DNA from: Actinomycetota bacterium
GTDB taxonomy: Bacteria; Actinomycetota; Thermoleophilia; Solirubrobacterales; 70-9
DNA: 64,000 nt
NCBI GenBank assembly: GCA_018268675.1
Contig: JAFDWB010000009.1
Location: 1-64,000 of the forward strand
Reading direction: 5' to 3'
Position numbers and translations under genes: made by a program. The notes under the pieces were generated by a model. It was not told the DNA's origin. It made no database searches and was given only the letters and a program-made list of their open reading frames with translations. Below, piece by piece: positions 34,001 to 41,811 of the stretch; the stretch's first letter is position 1, and the number at the start of each line of letters is the position of its first letter.

Positions 34001-34154
34001 GGTGCTGCTCGACGCGACGGTGGTGCGGATCGTCCTCCTGCCGGCGCTGATGCTGTTGCTCGGCGACCGGGTCTGGTGGCTGCCGGGGCCGCTGCAGCGC
34101 CTTCTGCCCGAGATCGACCTTCACGGCGAGGCGCGCGTGGGGGAGGCGGGCTGA
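31080..34154 (+). CDS. MmpL/RND family membrane transporter
   Basis: 1024 residues from GTG 31080. Two repeats, each with one membrane helix, a large extracytoplasmic loop and a bundle of five helices, give the usual 12-helix RND layout. The first bundle has MMGLALGVDYALLMVSRYRE and the second has FGVIFGLSIDYAVFLLMRMR, the conserved GxxxDY proton-relay segments of MmpL proteins. The second loop (~380-800) is unusually long, helical and Gln/Leu/Ala-rich (ARRLATGLTQLQAGAEAL-type heptads), as in MmpL proteins that move lipids to the surface. Helices and cytosolic turns mostly use GAG for Glu, whereas the external loop uses GAA. Co-transcribed with lipoproteins upstream and a wax ester synthase downstream, it may export a lipid. 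Confidence 0.9.
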   Translation: MPFSLRHPRLTLGAALLVIVVLGVIGLRVQDSLSPTSLDVAGTESSRAEAELHRYFGDSAPFAILLRGPEAELERQGPELVRALRADPEDRKVTTISPWDKGSVARLRPGPNRALILVDFHVSVQEAVDHTVPYLNELLEHQVKAPVTATQTGFASLSRAIQDESISSSERGELIALPVLLLVLFFVFRSPIAALIPLCFGAITVVTSRGVLQLASHSLSIDAFALTVSTMMGLALGVDYALLMVSRYREELAAGLEPLQAVINTRRSAGRTIIFAGSTLFLSMFVSIFILPGSLLVSLAGTVIIVVVISVLVATLVAPPLLVMVGTNVDRWRIGSAAGGRSRLMAFVNAALRRPVVAVLVIGAVVLCLAAPAVGLKTGPPSTEQLPTDNQQRKDAEAVDAGAGPGWEAPYILVASTERGPITADPVFHELTAWQGKVAEDPAVQAVIGPAQVGKKVAPLQKSSRQIMGANGEGGRRLAELRELGPKLARAERGIARIRSGLIEAAEGAGLLGQGSGRAEGGATTIAGGIARAQKGGERAIGAIARIAGGAGELAAGQSEAKVGSLSLKLGLSTLLKDLRSNGLGKARQLRDTLQKAAAANPELAGALSEAQRLVLHLSLNRNEVRHLRGESQRLHGGESRLLAGSQALHKGAKRLETAARELPAGLNRLYGGARRLATGLTQLQAGAEALETHLSSGSQKAEPLQTGLHHASVKVSAGAGALTDQVGRLHHRSPGIFESGYYVLSALDGAGPRQRQSAATAIDLEKGGQAAAILVIPHYTFNTPGSVDLYQRLQRYAGELEARSGLRVGVAGGAAQLTDYSNVTRESIPIVVIAITLVTFLVMVVVLRAVLLAALAVALNLLSVAVAFGVLTLLFNVPAGYPLGGNSYVDAVGAVMIFGVIFGLSIDYAVFLLMRMRESHDEDGDHARAIAFGLEKTARVITGAALIMMAVFIVFAGAPIATVSQLGIGLTVAVLLDATVVRIVLLPALMLLLGDRVWWLPGPLQRLLPEIDLHGEARVGEAG

Positions 34155-34156
34155 CG

Positions 34157-35581
34157 ATGGCGGGGTCCGCGCGGGGCGAGCGCCTGAGCTCCTTCGACAC
34201 CTCCTTCCTCACCAACGAGCGCGGCGGCGCCCACATGGCGATCGGCGCGGTGCTGATGTTCGCCGGAGCGGTCCCCGACGAGGCCGACCTCGTCACCCAC
34301 ATCGGCGCCCGCCTGCACCAGGTGCCGCGGCTGCGCCAGCGCCTCCACCGGCCGCCGCTCGACCTCGGCACGCCCTACTGGGTCGCCGATCCGGACTTCG
34401 AGCTCCGCCGCCACGTCCATTTCGTCCGCCTGCCGGCGCCCGGCACCGAGGAGCAGTTCCGCGAGCTGGTCTCCCGCCTGCTCGAGCCGCCGCTGGCGCG
34501 CGACCGGCCGCTCTGGGAGCTGCACGTGGTCGGCGGGTTCGAGGACGAGCGGTTCGCGATCGTCTACCGCACGCACCACGCGATGGCCGACGGGATCTCC
34601 GCGGTCGACATCGGGATGCTGCTCTTCGACGTCGAGCCGCGCGCCGAGCCCGACCGCCACCAGGAGCCCTGGCGGGCGCCCCCCGTACCCGGGCCCGCGG
34701 TCCTGCTGGGCGGCGCGGTGCGTGGGCTCTTCGCCACCTGCGGGCGGCTCGGGCGCTGGGTGCGCCGCGCGCTCGCGCGGCCGGGGCGCGCCTGGCGGAG
34801 CGCCGTCGACGGCCTGGTCGGCGTCTGGGAGGTGACCCTGAACCTGGCCCGCCCGGCGCCGGCGGTGCCGCTCAACGTGGCGATCGGCGGGCGTCGACGC
34901 TTCGATTGGGTGACGGCGGATCTGGCCGAGCTGAAGCGGGTGAAGGAGGCGGCCGGGGCGACCGTCAACGATGTCTCGCTGGCGATCGCCACGGGGGCGC
35001 TGCGGCGCCTGCTGGTCGAGCAGGGCGTCGAGGTCGAAGGGGTCGAGCTGAAGGCCCTGGTGCCGGTCTCGATCCGCGCCTTCGACGAGCACGGCGAGCT
35101 CGGCAACCGGCTGACCGCGATGCGCGGGCCGCTGCCGGTCGGCGTCGCCGATCCGCTCGAGCGGGTGCGGGTGATCGCCGCGGCGATGGACGCGCTGAAG
35201 GGGTCGAAGCAGTCGCTCGGCGCCGAGGCGATCTGGGGCCTCAACGACTGGTTCCGCGACTTCGCCCCGCCGCTGCTGCTGAACCCGACCGCGGCGATCA
35301 ACTTCTCGCCGCGCCTCTTCAACCTCCTGGTCACCAACTTTCCCGGCCCGCAGTTCCCCTTCTACGTGCTCGGCCGCGAGCTGACCCACATCCACCCGCT
35401 CGGCTTCCTCGCCCGCCGCCACGCCGTCGCGATCGCGATCCTCTCCTACAACGGCGAGGTCTCCTTCGGGGTGTTGGTCGAACCCGACGCCGGGATCGAG
35501 CTCCGGTCCCTGGTCGAGCACGTGGAGGCAGCCGTCGCAGAGCTCTCCGCCGCGGTCCCGCTGGCGCCGGCGCGGGGCTGA
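34157..35581 (+). CDS. Wax ester synthase / diacylglycerol acyltransferase (WS/DGAT)
   Basis: 474 residues. The acyl-CoA-dependent O-acyltransferase of the WS/DGAT family joins fatty alcohols or diacylglycerol to acyl-CoA to make wax esters or triacylglycerol. Landmarks are the opening LSSFDTSFLTNERGGAHMAI, PLWELHVVGG, the catalytic HHAMADG (~residue 138), ATVNDVSLAIATGALRRLL, VPVSIR, GNRLTAM and the late NFPGPQFPFYVLGRELTH. It begins two bases after the MmpL stop, so it is the last gene of the 22-kb block. A fatty acyl reductase-like gene converges on it. The internal segment ~180-245 is Arg/Pro-rich and longer than in Acinetobacter WS/DGAT. Confidence 0.93.
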   Translation: MAGSARGERLSSFDTSFLTNERGGAHMAIGAVLMFAGAVPDEADLVTHIGARLHQVPRLRQRLHRPPLDLGTPYWVADPDFELRRHVHFVRLPAPGTEEQFRELVSRLLEPPLARDRPLWELHVVGGFEDERFAIVYRTHHAMADGISAVDIGMLLFDVEPRAEPDRHQEPWRAPPVPGPAVLLGGAVRGLFATCGRLGRWVRRALARPGRAWRSAVDGLVGVWEVTLNLARPAPAVPLNVAIGGRRRFDWVTADLAELKRVKEAAGATVNDVSLAIATGALRRLLVEQGVEVEGVELKALVPVSIRAFDEHGELGNRLTAMRGPLPVGVADPLERVRVIAAAMDALKGSKQSLGAEAIWGLNDWFRDFAPPLLLNPTAAINFSPRLFNLLVTNFPGPQFPFYVLGRELTHIHPLGFLARRHAVAIAILSYNGEVSFGVLVEPDAGIELRSLVEHVEAAVAELSAAVPLAPARG

Positions 35582-35621
35582 GCTCCCGGCTCCGCCCTCC
35601 GCACCGGGGTCAGGTCGGGGA

Positions 35622-35725
35622 AATGGGAGGTCCGTCACCGTTCCTCCCGTCTTCCTCATACCTTCCCATTGGTCAGGACTTTGCTGTGGAGAGAAACTCG
35701 CTCTATACGCGAGTAAGGCTCCACA
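35622..35725. repeat. Two hairpins in the convergent gap between WS/DGAT and acyl reductase genes
   Basis: The ~300-base gap (35582-35880) holds no gene. AATGGGAGGT (35622-35631) pairs with ACCTTCCCATT (35660-35670) with one bulge. Further on, TGTGGAG (35685-35691) pairs with CTCCACA (35719-35725) and encloses a second stem ACTCGC (35696-35701) / GCGAGT (35709-35714). These could end transcription from both sides. The rest of the gap is unremarkable pyrimidine-rich sequence. Confidence 0.5.
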
Positions 35726-35880
35726 GGCGCCCTGTCGCCGTTGTCCGTGGCCTCCTTTCCGCACGAGACCGTCACGGAAGTCCGACTTCGCATCGTCCTT
35801 GTGCCTTCTCCCCCACGCACCCCGCAACCAAGGCGGGCCCAACCGCCCCGAACACCCCCGTCCCTCGCCCTACCAACCCC

Positions 35881-37428
35881 TCACGCCGGCCGCGCCGTCC
35901 CCGGGAGGCGTTCGGCGACCATCTGGTGGAGCTTCGGCAGGTGGATCCGCTCGAGGTAGTCGGTCCAGTCGATCGCGCCGGTGTCGAAGGAGAAGTCGGC
36001 GCGGTCCTCGGGGTCGAGCTCGGCGAGCAGGGCCTGGGCGCCGGAGTCGTCGAACCGGCAGCTGAGCTGGGTGTAGGGGGCGTAGATCTCGACCATCCGG
36101 CGGATCCGCCGGGCGAGGGAGGTGTTGCGGCGGAGCGCCGGGCGGGCGCGCCGGGCGGGGGGCGCGACGGCGACGCGGGCGCCGATCGCGAGGAGTCCCT
36201 CGCGGCCGCGGCTCCAGAGCAGGGCGCGGGAGCGCGAGGCGAAGCGCAGGTCGCCGATCGCGATCTCGCGGCCGTGGCGGTCGAGCAGCGGGTGGCGGCG
36301 GAAGTAGGCGCGGGTGTGGCCCGCGAGCTCGCCCAGCGTCAGCGGGTTGCGGCCGCTGCTGGAGACCGACACGCAGCGGTTGCCGCGCGCCGGGAAGGCG
36401 GCGGCGGCGAGGCAGGCGTTGGCGACGCAGTCGACCGGGACGATGTCGATCGGGTTGGAGGCCCGGCCCGGCAGGTGGGTGAGGCCGCGGGAGGCGTAGG
36501 CGATGATCAGGGGGTCGGCGACCTTGAAGCCCTCGAGCCAGCCGGGCCAGGGGCGGCTCAGCGCCGACTCGACGATCGAGGGCCGCACCACTGTCACCCG
36601 GTCGCTCCGCTCGAGCAGCTGCCGCTCGCCGATCGCCTTGGTCATCGAGTAGGTGTCCGGCCAGCCGGCCGCCGCCGCGAACTGCCGCCCGCGCTCGGCG
36701 AGGCGCTCCTCGACCCAGCGGCGCCGGAGCTTCTCGCCGCGCTCCTCGACCGAGCCCGCGCGGCCTTCGGCGACCGCGCGCTCGGCGTCGCGGCGGAAGT
36801 GCGCCGCCCGCGCCCCTGAGTCGGCCTCGGCCTCCGCGCGCCACTCGAGCGCCGCTCCGAGCACCGCCTGGGGATCGAGGTCGGCGAGGCCCGGGTGCAC
36901 GTCGTCCTCGGCCACCCTCGGGACCCGGCAGTCGGCCGTGTAGGCGGTCGAGACGTGGACGAAGTCGGGATCGGCGCCGGCCTCCCGGATCGCGTCGAGG
37001 AGGCGCACGGCGCCGAGCCCGTTGATCTCGATCGCGCGGTCGAGCGGTTCCTCGAAGGAGACCGAGGCGGCGCAATGGATCACGGTGCTCACGTCCCCGA
37101 GCTTCTCCGCCGACCGGCACCCGAGCCCGTCCACGCGCAGATCGCCGGCGAGCGCCTCCAGTTCGCCCTCGCCGAGCATCCGCTCGACCAGCGACTGCGG
37201 GATCGGCCGGAACGGCTCGGCGGTGAGGACCTCATCGACCAGTCGCCGCCGCGCCTCCTCCCCATCGGCCGCCCGCAGCAGCACCAGCAAGCGCACCCGT
37301 TCGGTCCCCATCAGCAGCGCGCTCAGCACCGCCTTGCCGACGAACCCGCTCGCCCCGGTCAGAAGCAGCGTCGACCTGCCCAGCCGCGCCCCCATCCCGG
37401 CGGGCTCACCGATCCCCCCGCCCTCCAT
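35881..37428 (-). CDS. Fatty acyl-CoA reductase-like NAD-binding protein (male-sterility family)
   Basis: About 515 residues. Extended-SDR / NAD_binding_4 architecture: Rossmann motif LLLTGASGFVGKAVL near residue 20, VSTVIHCAASVSFEEPLDRA, FVHVSTAYTADC, and the catalytic YSMTK (Y-x3-K, ~residue 265). VVRPSIVESALSRPWPGWLE, typical of acyl reductases, and a C-terminal sterile-like region with IDWTDYLERIHLPKLHQMV follow. Such enzymes reduce acyl-CoA to fatty alcohol, the alcohol substrate of wax ester synthase, whose gene converges from the other side. ATG 37428 is chosen; GTG 37446 is possible. A helical insert at ~205-255 (EWRAEAEADSGARAAHFRRD) is unusual. The exact reaction is inferred. Confidence 0.82.
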   Translation of the reverse strand: MEGGGIGEPAGMGARLGRSTLLLTGASGFVGKAVLSALLMGTERVRLLVLLRAADGEEARRRLVDEVLTAEPFRPIPQSLVERMLGEGELEALAGDLRVDGLGCRSAEKLGDVSTVIHCAASVSFEEPLDRAIEINGLGAVRLLDAIREAGADPDFVHVSTAYTADCRVPRVAEDDVHPGLADLDPQAVLGAALEWRAEAEADSGARAAHFRRDAERAVAEGRAGSVEERGEKLRRRWVEERLAERGRQFAAAAGWPDTYSMTKAIGERQLLERSDRVTVVRPSIVESALSRPWPGWLEGFKVADPLIIAYASRGLTHLPGRASNPIDIVPVDCVANACLAAAAFPARGNRCVSVSSSGRNPLTLGELAGHTRAYFRRHPLLDRHGREIAIGDLRFASRSRALLWSRGREGLLAIGARVAVAPPARRARPALRRNTSLARRIRRMVEIYAPYTQLSCRFDDSGAQALLAELDPEDRADFSFDTGAIDWTDYLERIHLPKLHQMVAERLPGTARPA

Positions 37429-37560
37429 ATGTAGGCCCCCGCCCACAGGCTGATTCTACGGAAGCGGCGCGTTCCCACGGCCGCATTGCAGGCCGAAAAT
37501 CGAGCGATTTCGAATGCTTCGGCGCGCTCCAAAGGTGGAGCGGCGAGCCGCAAAGTGGAA

Positions 37561-37649
37561 CGGAGGGGGTGGGATTCGAACCCACGAGACGCCGTAAGAC
37601 GCCCAACGGCTTTCAAGGCCGCCGCATTCAACCGCTCTGCCACCCCTCC
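37561..37649 (-). tRNA. tRNA-Ser (anticodon TGA)
   Basis: Read on the minus strand, the gene has acceptor arms GGAGGGG / CCCCTCC with discriminator G, a D-arm with GCAGAGCGGTTGAATGC, the anticodon loop CTTGAAA (TGA), a long variable arm as required for serine tRNAs, and the T-loop GGGTTCGAATCCC. It is 89 bases long with no encoded CCA. Confidence 0.96.
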
Positions 37650-37670
37650 GGAGGTTGATTGGATGGTGGC

Positions 37671-38855
37671 ATGCGCCGCCTGCTCCTGCTCGCCTCCGCG
37701 ATCGTCTTCCTCGATCTGACCTTCTTCACGGCGATCGCGCCGTTGCTGCCGGAATACAAGCAGGAGCTGCACATGACCACGGCGCAGGCGGGGATCCTCT
37801 CCGCCGCCTACGCGGCCGGGACTCTGGCCGCGGCGATCCCGAGCGGGTACGTGGTCAGCCGCTTCGGGCCGCGGCACTCGGTGATCTGGGGGCTCTGCGG
37901 ACTCGGCGTCGCCAGCTTCCTCTTCGGCATCCTCGACTCGGCCTGGCCGCTCGACGCGGCGCGCTTCATCCAGGGGGTGGCCGGCGCGCTGATCTGGTCG
38001 GGCGCGCTGACCTGGCTGATCGACAGCTACCCCGAGGACCGGCGCGGCTCGGTGATCGGCACCGCGCTCGGGACCGCCGTCGCCGGGTCGCTGATCGGGC
38101 CGGTCCTCGGCGCGCTCGCGGCGCAGATCGGGACCGAACCGGTCTTCGGCAGCATCCTCGTCGTCGCCCTGGTCCTGGCGTTCGTCGCCTCGCGCACCCC
38201 GGACACGACCGCCCGCGACAACCAGCCGCTGCGCGAGGTCCTCGAGTGCTTCCGCGATCGTCCCCTGATCGAGGCGGCGATCTTCGTCAGCTCGCCCTCG
38301 CTGATGTTCGGCGCGATCGACGTGCTGCTGCCCCTGCGGATCAACGCGCTCGGTGGCGGGCACGCGCTGATCGCGCTCGGCTTCGTCGGCGGCGCCGCGG
38401 TCGAGTCGGTGCTGGCGCCGCTCTCCGGCCGCCTCTCCGACCGCGTCGGTCGGCGCGGCCCCTACGTGCTGGGGATGGCGATCTGCGCCGCCGCGATGGT
38501 CCTCTTCGCCTTCGCCGACTCGCTGGCGACGGTGATCGTCTCACTGCTCGTCGTCTCGCTCGGCTCGGGGTTCTGCTTCGCCCCGGCGATGACGGTGATC
38601 TCCGACGCCGCCGAGGCGACCGGCCTCCACCAGGGCTACGCGGTCAGCGTCAGCAACATGGCGTGGGCGGCGGCGCAGGTGTTCGGCAGCGTGGTCGGGG
38701 CGGCGGTCGCCGGGGTGACCGGGGACGCGGCGCCGAGCATCGCGATCGCCGTCCTCCTGGTGCTGACGATCCTCTACGCCCGCAACTCCCTCGCCGGGCC
38801 GGGCGCGGGAACGGGGCCGGAGCCGGGGCGCGAGCCCGTGGCGGCGGAGACGTAG
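37671..38855 (+). CDS. Major facilitator superfamily transporter
   Basis: 394 residues with twelve predicted membrane helices. MFS marks are the loop between helices 2 and 3 (GYVVSRFGPRHSVIWG) and the matching one in the second half (GRLSDRVGRRGPYVLGM), as well as FIQGVAGALIWSGALTWLID. The group resembles drug/metabolite efflux proteins, but no substrate is evident. ATG 37671 is preferred; an in-frame TTG at 37659 sits closer to a GGAGG and would add four residues. It starts next to the divergent tRNA-Ser gene. The C-terminus is a short Gly/Pro/Glu tail. Confidence 0.92.
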   Translation: MRRLLLLASAIVFLDLTFFTAIAPLLPEYKQELHMTTAQAGILSAAYAAGTLAAAIPSGYVVSRFGPRHSVIWGLCGLGVASFLFGILDSAWPLDAARFIQGVAGALIWSGALTWLIDSYPEDRRGSVIGTALGTAVAGSLIGPVLGALAAQIGTEPVFGSILVVALVLAFVASRTPDTTARDNQPLREVLECFRDRPLIEAAIFVSSPSLMFGAIDVLLPLRINALGGGHALIALGFVGGAAVESVLAPLSGRLSDRVGRRGPYVLGMAICAAAMVLFAFADSLATVIVSLLVVSLGSGFCFAPAMTVISDAAEATGLHQGYAVSVSNMAWAAAQVFGSVVGAAVAGVTGDAAPSIAIAVLLVLTILYARNSLAGPGAGTGPEPGREPVAAET

Positions 38856-38912
38856 GACGGGCGCGGTCCTCTCGATCAAAGTCCGACCCGCGCCACCCGG
38901 GATACTCCGGGC

Positions 38913-40226
38913 GTGGGAGTGGTGAGGCAGGCGGGGGAGTGGGTCAACTGGGCGGGGGACCAGCGGTGCCGGCCGGCGCGGATCGTGGCGCCGCGCTCGC
39001 GCGAGGAGCTCGTCGAGGTGGTCGGCGCGACGGCGGCGGCCGGGGGGAAGGTGTCGGTCGCGGGGTCCGGGCATTCGTTCACCGAGGCGGCGATGACCGA
39101 CGGGACGATGGTGCGGCTGGACGCCCTCCGGGGCGTGCTCGAGGCCGACCGCGCGAGCGGCCTGGTGCGGGTCGGCGGCGGCACCGTGCTGCGGGAGCTG
39201 AACGACGAGGTGGCGGCGCTCGGGCTGGCGCTGGAGAACCTCGGCGACATCGACGCGCAGACGATCGCCGGGGCGATCTCGACCGGCACCCACGGGACCG
39301 GGGCGGGGTTCGGCAACATCTCGGCGCGGGTCGAGGGGGTCGAGCTGGTGCTCGGCGACGGCAGCGTGCGCGAGCTGGACGCGGCGGGCGAGGCGGAGCT
39401 GCTGCGGGCGGCGCGGATCGGGGTCGGGGCGCTGGGCGCGATCAGCGCGGTGACGCTCCGCTGCTTCCCCGCCTTCGTCCTCGAGCGGGTCGACGCGCCG
39501 CACCCCCGCGAGGAGGTCCTCGACCGCTTCGGGGAGCTCGCCGCCGCCAACGACCACTTCGAGCTCTTCACCTTCCCCTACTCCGACCGCGCCCTGGTGC
39601 TGGAGCGCAACCGGGTCGACTCGCCGCCCCGCCCGCGCGGGCGCGCCGCCGCCTTCCTCAACGACATCGTGCTGGAGAACTGGGCGCTCGAGGCGCTCGC
39701 GGCGACCGGCAAGGCGCTGCCCGCGGCGACCCCGGCGCTCGCCCGCCTCGCCGGGCGCCTCGCCGCGGGCGGCCGCACCGTCGACCGCAGCGACCGCGTC
39801 TTCGTCAACGAGCGCCGCGTCCGCTTCACCGAGATGGAGTACGCGGTGCCGCGCGAGCACGGCCCGACCACGGTCCGCCACGTGGTCGAGTGGGTGCGCG
39901 CCAACCGGTATCCGGTCTTCTTCCCGATCGAGGTGCGGGTGGCGGCGGGCGACGACGCCGACCTGAGCGCCGCCCACGAACGCCCCACCGCCTACGTCGC
40001 CGTCCACCAGTACCGCGGTATGGAGTGGCGCCCGTACTTCGAGGCGGTCGAGTCGATCATGGATGACTTCGGCGGCCGCCCCCACTGGGGGAAGCGCCAC
40101 TTCCAGACCGCCGCGACCCTGGCGCCACGGTACCCGCGGTGGAGCGCCTTCCAGAGAGCTCGGGATCAGCTGGACCCCGGGCGCGTCTTCACCAACGCGT
40201 ACGTGGAACGCGTGCTCGGTTCTTGA
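38913..40226 (+). CDS. FAD-linked sugar-1,4-lactone / alditol oxidase family protein
   Basis: 437 residues of the VAO/PCMH fold. FAD-binding part: RPARIVAPRSREELVEVV, then VAGSGHSFTEAA with the His that is covalently attached to FAD in this family, VRVGGGTVLRELNDEVAALG, DIDAQTIAGAISTGTHGTG and FGNISARVEGVELVLGDGS. C-terminal ALO domain: [39 protein letters not shown] and RARDQLDPGRVFTNAY, closing with the family's usual D-P-x-x-x-F-x-N. It oxidises a sugar lactone or polyol with O2 (L-gulono-, D-arabinono-lactone or alditol oxidase). The substrate cannot be told. GTG start. A covarying hairpin (40248) separates it from the convergent gene. Confidence 0.93.
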   Translation: MGVVRQAGEWVNWAGDQRCRPARIVAPRSREELVEVVGATAAAGGKVSVAGSGHSFTEAAMTDGTMVRLDALRGVLEADRASGLVRVGGGTVLRELNDEVAALGLALENLGDIDAQTIAGAISTGTHGTGAGFGNISARVEGVELVLGDGSVRELDAAGEAELLRAARIGVGALGAISAVTLRCFPAFVLERVDAPHPREEVLDRFGELAAANDHFELFTFPYSDRALVLERNRVDSPPRPRGRAAAFLNDIVLENWALEALAATGKALPAATPALARLAGRLAAGGRTVDRSDRVFVNERRVRFTEMEYAVPREHGPTTVRHVVEWVRANRYPVFFPIEVRVAAGDDADLSAAHERPTAYVAVHQYRGMEWRPYFEAVESIMDDFGGRPHWGKRHFQTAATLAPRYPRWSAFQRARDQLDPGRVFTNAYVERVLGS

Positions 40227-40247
40227 TCCTCACAGGGCGCTGCTTGG

Positions 40248-40318
40248 GCGGGACCTCGAGGGTGACCCGGCGGAACAAACAGCGGGGAGGTTCCGGCGGG
40301 TCACCCTCGAGGTCCCGC
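40248..40318. repeat. Covarying hairpin element, copy 2
   Basis: 71 bases: perfect 22-bp outer stem (40248-40269 with 40297-40318, starting GCGGGACCTC), one G-G mismatch, the conserved CGGAAC/GTTCCG inner stem and a 13-base loop AAACAGCGGGGAG (two bases longer than in copies 1 and 3). It fills the gap between two convergent genes, 21 bases after one stop and 9 bases from the other. A two-way terminator role fits this position. Confidence 0.85.
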
Positions 40319-40327
40319 TCGGCGCAC

Positions 40328-41539
40328 TCAGAGGAACGTCTTGCCCTCGCCACGATAGGTGGGCACGACGTCGACGATGCGGTCGCCTTCGATCAGGTGG
40401 AGGACCTCGAAGCGCTCGCACAGCTCGCCCGCCTTGGCGTGACGCATGTAGACGCGGTCACCGACCTGAAGGTCCGCCGCCGGGGCCCCGAGCAGGGGCG
40501 TCTGCACCTCGCCCGCGCCCTCCTCGGGATCGAGCTTCAGCCCCTCGGGCAGCCACGGCGAAGGGAGGCGCGCCTTGTCGCCCGCGCCCGAGGCGAGGTA
40601 GCCGCCGCCGAGCGCGGTCGCGATCTCAGGCGCGGGCTTGCGCACGATCGGCAGCGCGAAGCCGGCCGCCGGGGTCAGGCTGAAGCTCCCGTAGTGGTCG
40701 AAGAGGGTGGGGGCGTAGAAGCCGGAGCCCGCGGTCACCTCGGTCACCGCCGCCTCGGCGCCGGTCGTCTCGAGGCTGCCGGTGCCGCCGCCGTTCACCA
40801 CCTCGAGCTCGCAGAACTCGCTGATCGCGGCGACGATCGCGCCGCGCCGCTCGGCCAGCTCGGCCGCCGAGCGCCGCTGCATGAAGCGGATCGCCGCGCC
40901 GCGCAGGCGCCGCCCCGGCGGCCGGTCCGGCACGCCCGCGATCTGGCCCTCGTAGGCCATCAGCGCGTCGAGTTCGATCTGCGGGCGGCGTTCGATCTCG
41001 CGCGCCAGCGCCACCGCCTGTTCGACCGTGTGCACCGGGGAGCGCTTCGGCCCGATCTTCAGCCGGCCGCCGAGCGCCCACCAGCTCGCGTCGATGTCGA
41101 TGCAGACGCGGACCGGCGGCGCGTCGGCGCCGAGCACCGCCTCGATCGCCTCCAGGTGCCGGGCGCAGTCGACCATCACCAGCGGCGCGCGGCCGGGGTC
41201 GGCGGCGGAGCGCAGCGCCAGCTCCCGCAGCGCCGCGCTGTCGGCGGTCGGGTAGGCGAGGAGCAGGTCCTGGTGCCCGTGTTCGGCGAGCCAGAGGGTC
41301 TCCGGCAGCGTGTAGGTCATCAGCCCGGTGAAGCGCGCGTCCCGCCCGAGCACTTCCTCGATCAGCGCTCGGCAGCGGAGCGACTTCGTCGCTACCCGGA
41401 TCGGCTTGTCCCCCGCCCGCTCGAGCAGCGCCGCCGCGTTCGCCCACATCGCGTCCAGGTCGACGAAGGCGAACGGCGCCTCGACCTCGGCGAAGATCCG
41501 CTCGTAGCGCTCGTGCGACTGCTGCGGCGGGGAGGACAC
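40328..41539 (-). CDS. PLP-dependent alanine racemase-fold enzyme (amino acid deaminase/aldolase-like)
   Basis: 403 residues. The N-terminal alanine-racemase barrel begins FAFVDLDAMWANA and has the PLP-lysine in PIRVATKSLRCRALIE. GLMTYTLPETLWLAEHG, VCIDIDASWWALGGRLKIGP and ALMAYEGQIAGV are typical of the D-threonine aldolase / D-serine dehydratase group. The C-terminal domain carries RVYMRHAKAGELCERFEVLH, where the His (and in relatives a Cys) ligates a metal next to the active site. These enzymes act on D-3-hydroxy amino acids. GTG 41539 is used; a TTG at 41572 would extend it. It converges on the oxidase gene across the hairpin. Exact substrate unknown. Confidence 0.88.
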   Translation of the reverse strand: MSSPPQQSHERYERIFAEVEAPFAFVDLDAMWANAAALLERAGDKPIRVATKSLRCRALIEEVLGRDARFTGLMTYTLPETLWLAEHGHQDLLLAYPTADSAALRELALRSAADPGRAPLVMVDCARHLEAIEAVLGADAPPVRVCIDIDASWWALGGRLKIGPKRSPVHTVEQAVALAREIERRPQIELDALMAYEGQIAGVPDRPPGRRLRGAAIRFMQRRSAAELAERRGAIVAAISEFCELEVVNGGGTGSLETTGAEAAVTEVTAGSGFYAPTLFDHYGSFSLTPAAGFALPIVRKPAPEIATALGGGYLASGAGDKARLPSPWLPEGLKLDPEEGAGEVQTPLLGAPAADLQVGDRVYMRHAKAGELCERFEVLHLIEGDRIVDVVPTYRGEGKTFL

Positions 41540-41619
41540 CGGCCCCACCCTATCCCCGCGCTCCCCGCCCAATACCTACAATCGGTCCTCGCGGATCGGG
41601 ATCCCGGCCCGCGATGCGC

Positions 41620-41708
41620 GGAGAGGTGGCCGAGTGGCTGAAGGCACTCGCCTGCTAAGCGAGTAGGGGGCGCAAGCTCTCTCGAGGGTTCGAATCCCTC
41701 CCTCTCCG
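41620..41708 (+). tRNA. tRNA-Ser (anticodon GCT)
   Basis: Acceptor arms GGAGAGG / CCTCTCC with discriminator G, D-arm GGCCGAGTGGCTGAAGGC, anticodon loop CTGCTAA (GCT), a long variable arm (GTAGGGGGCGCAAGCTCTCTC) and T-loop GGGTTCGAATCCC. It is 89 bases long without encoded CCA. This isoacceptor reads AGC/AGU codons. Confidence 0.96.
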
Positions 41709-41811
41709 TTTGCGGGGATTTGAGGGTGCCTCACTTCCCTGCGTCCTTGCGAGGCTGGCTCAAATCCGCGCAAACCCTGCGGGGTTGCATTGATGACGCG
41801 CGGGGCCGCGC

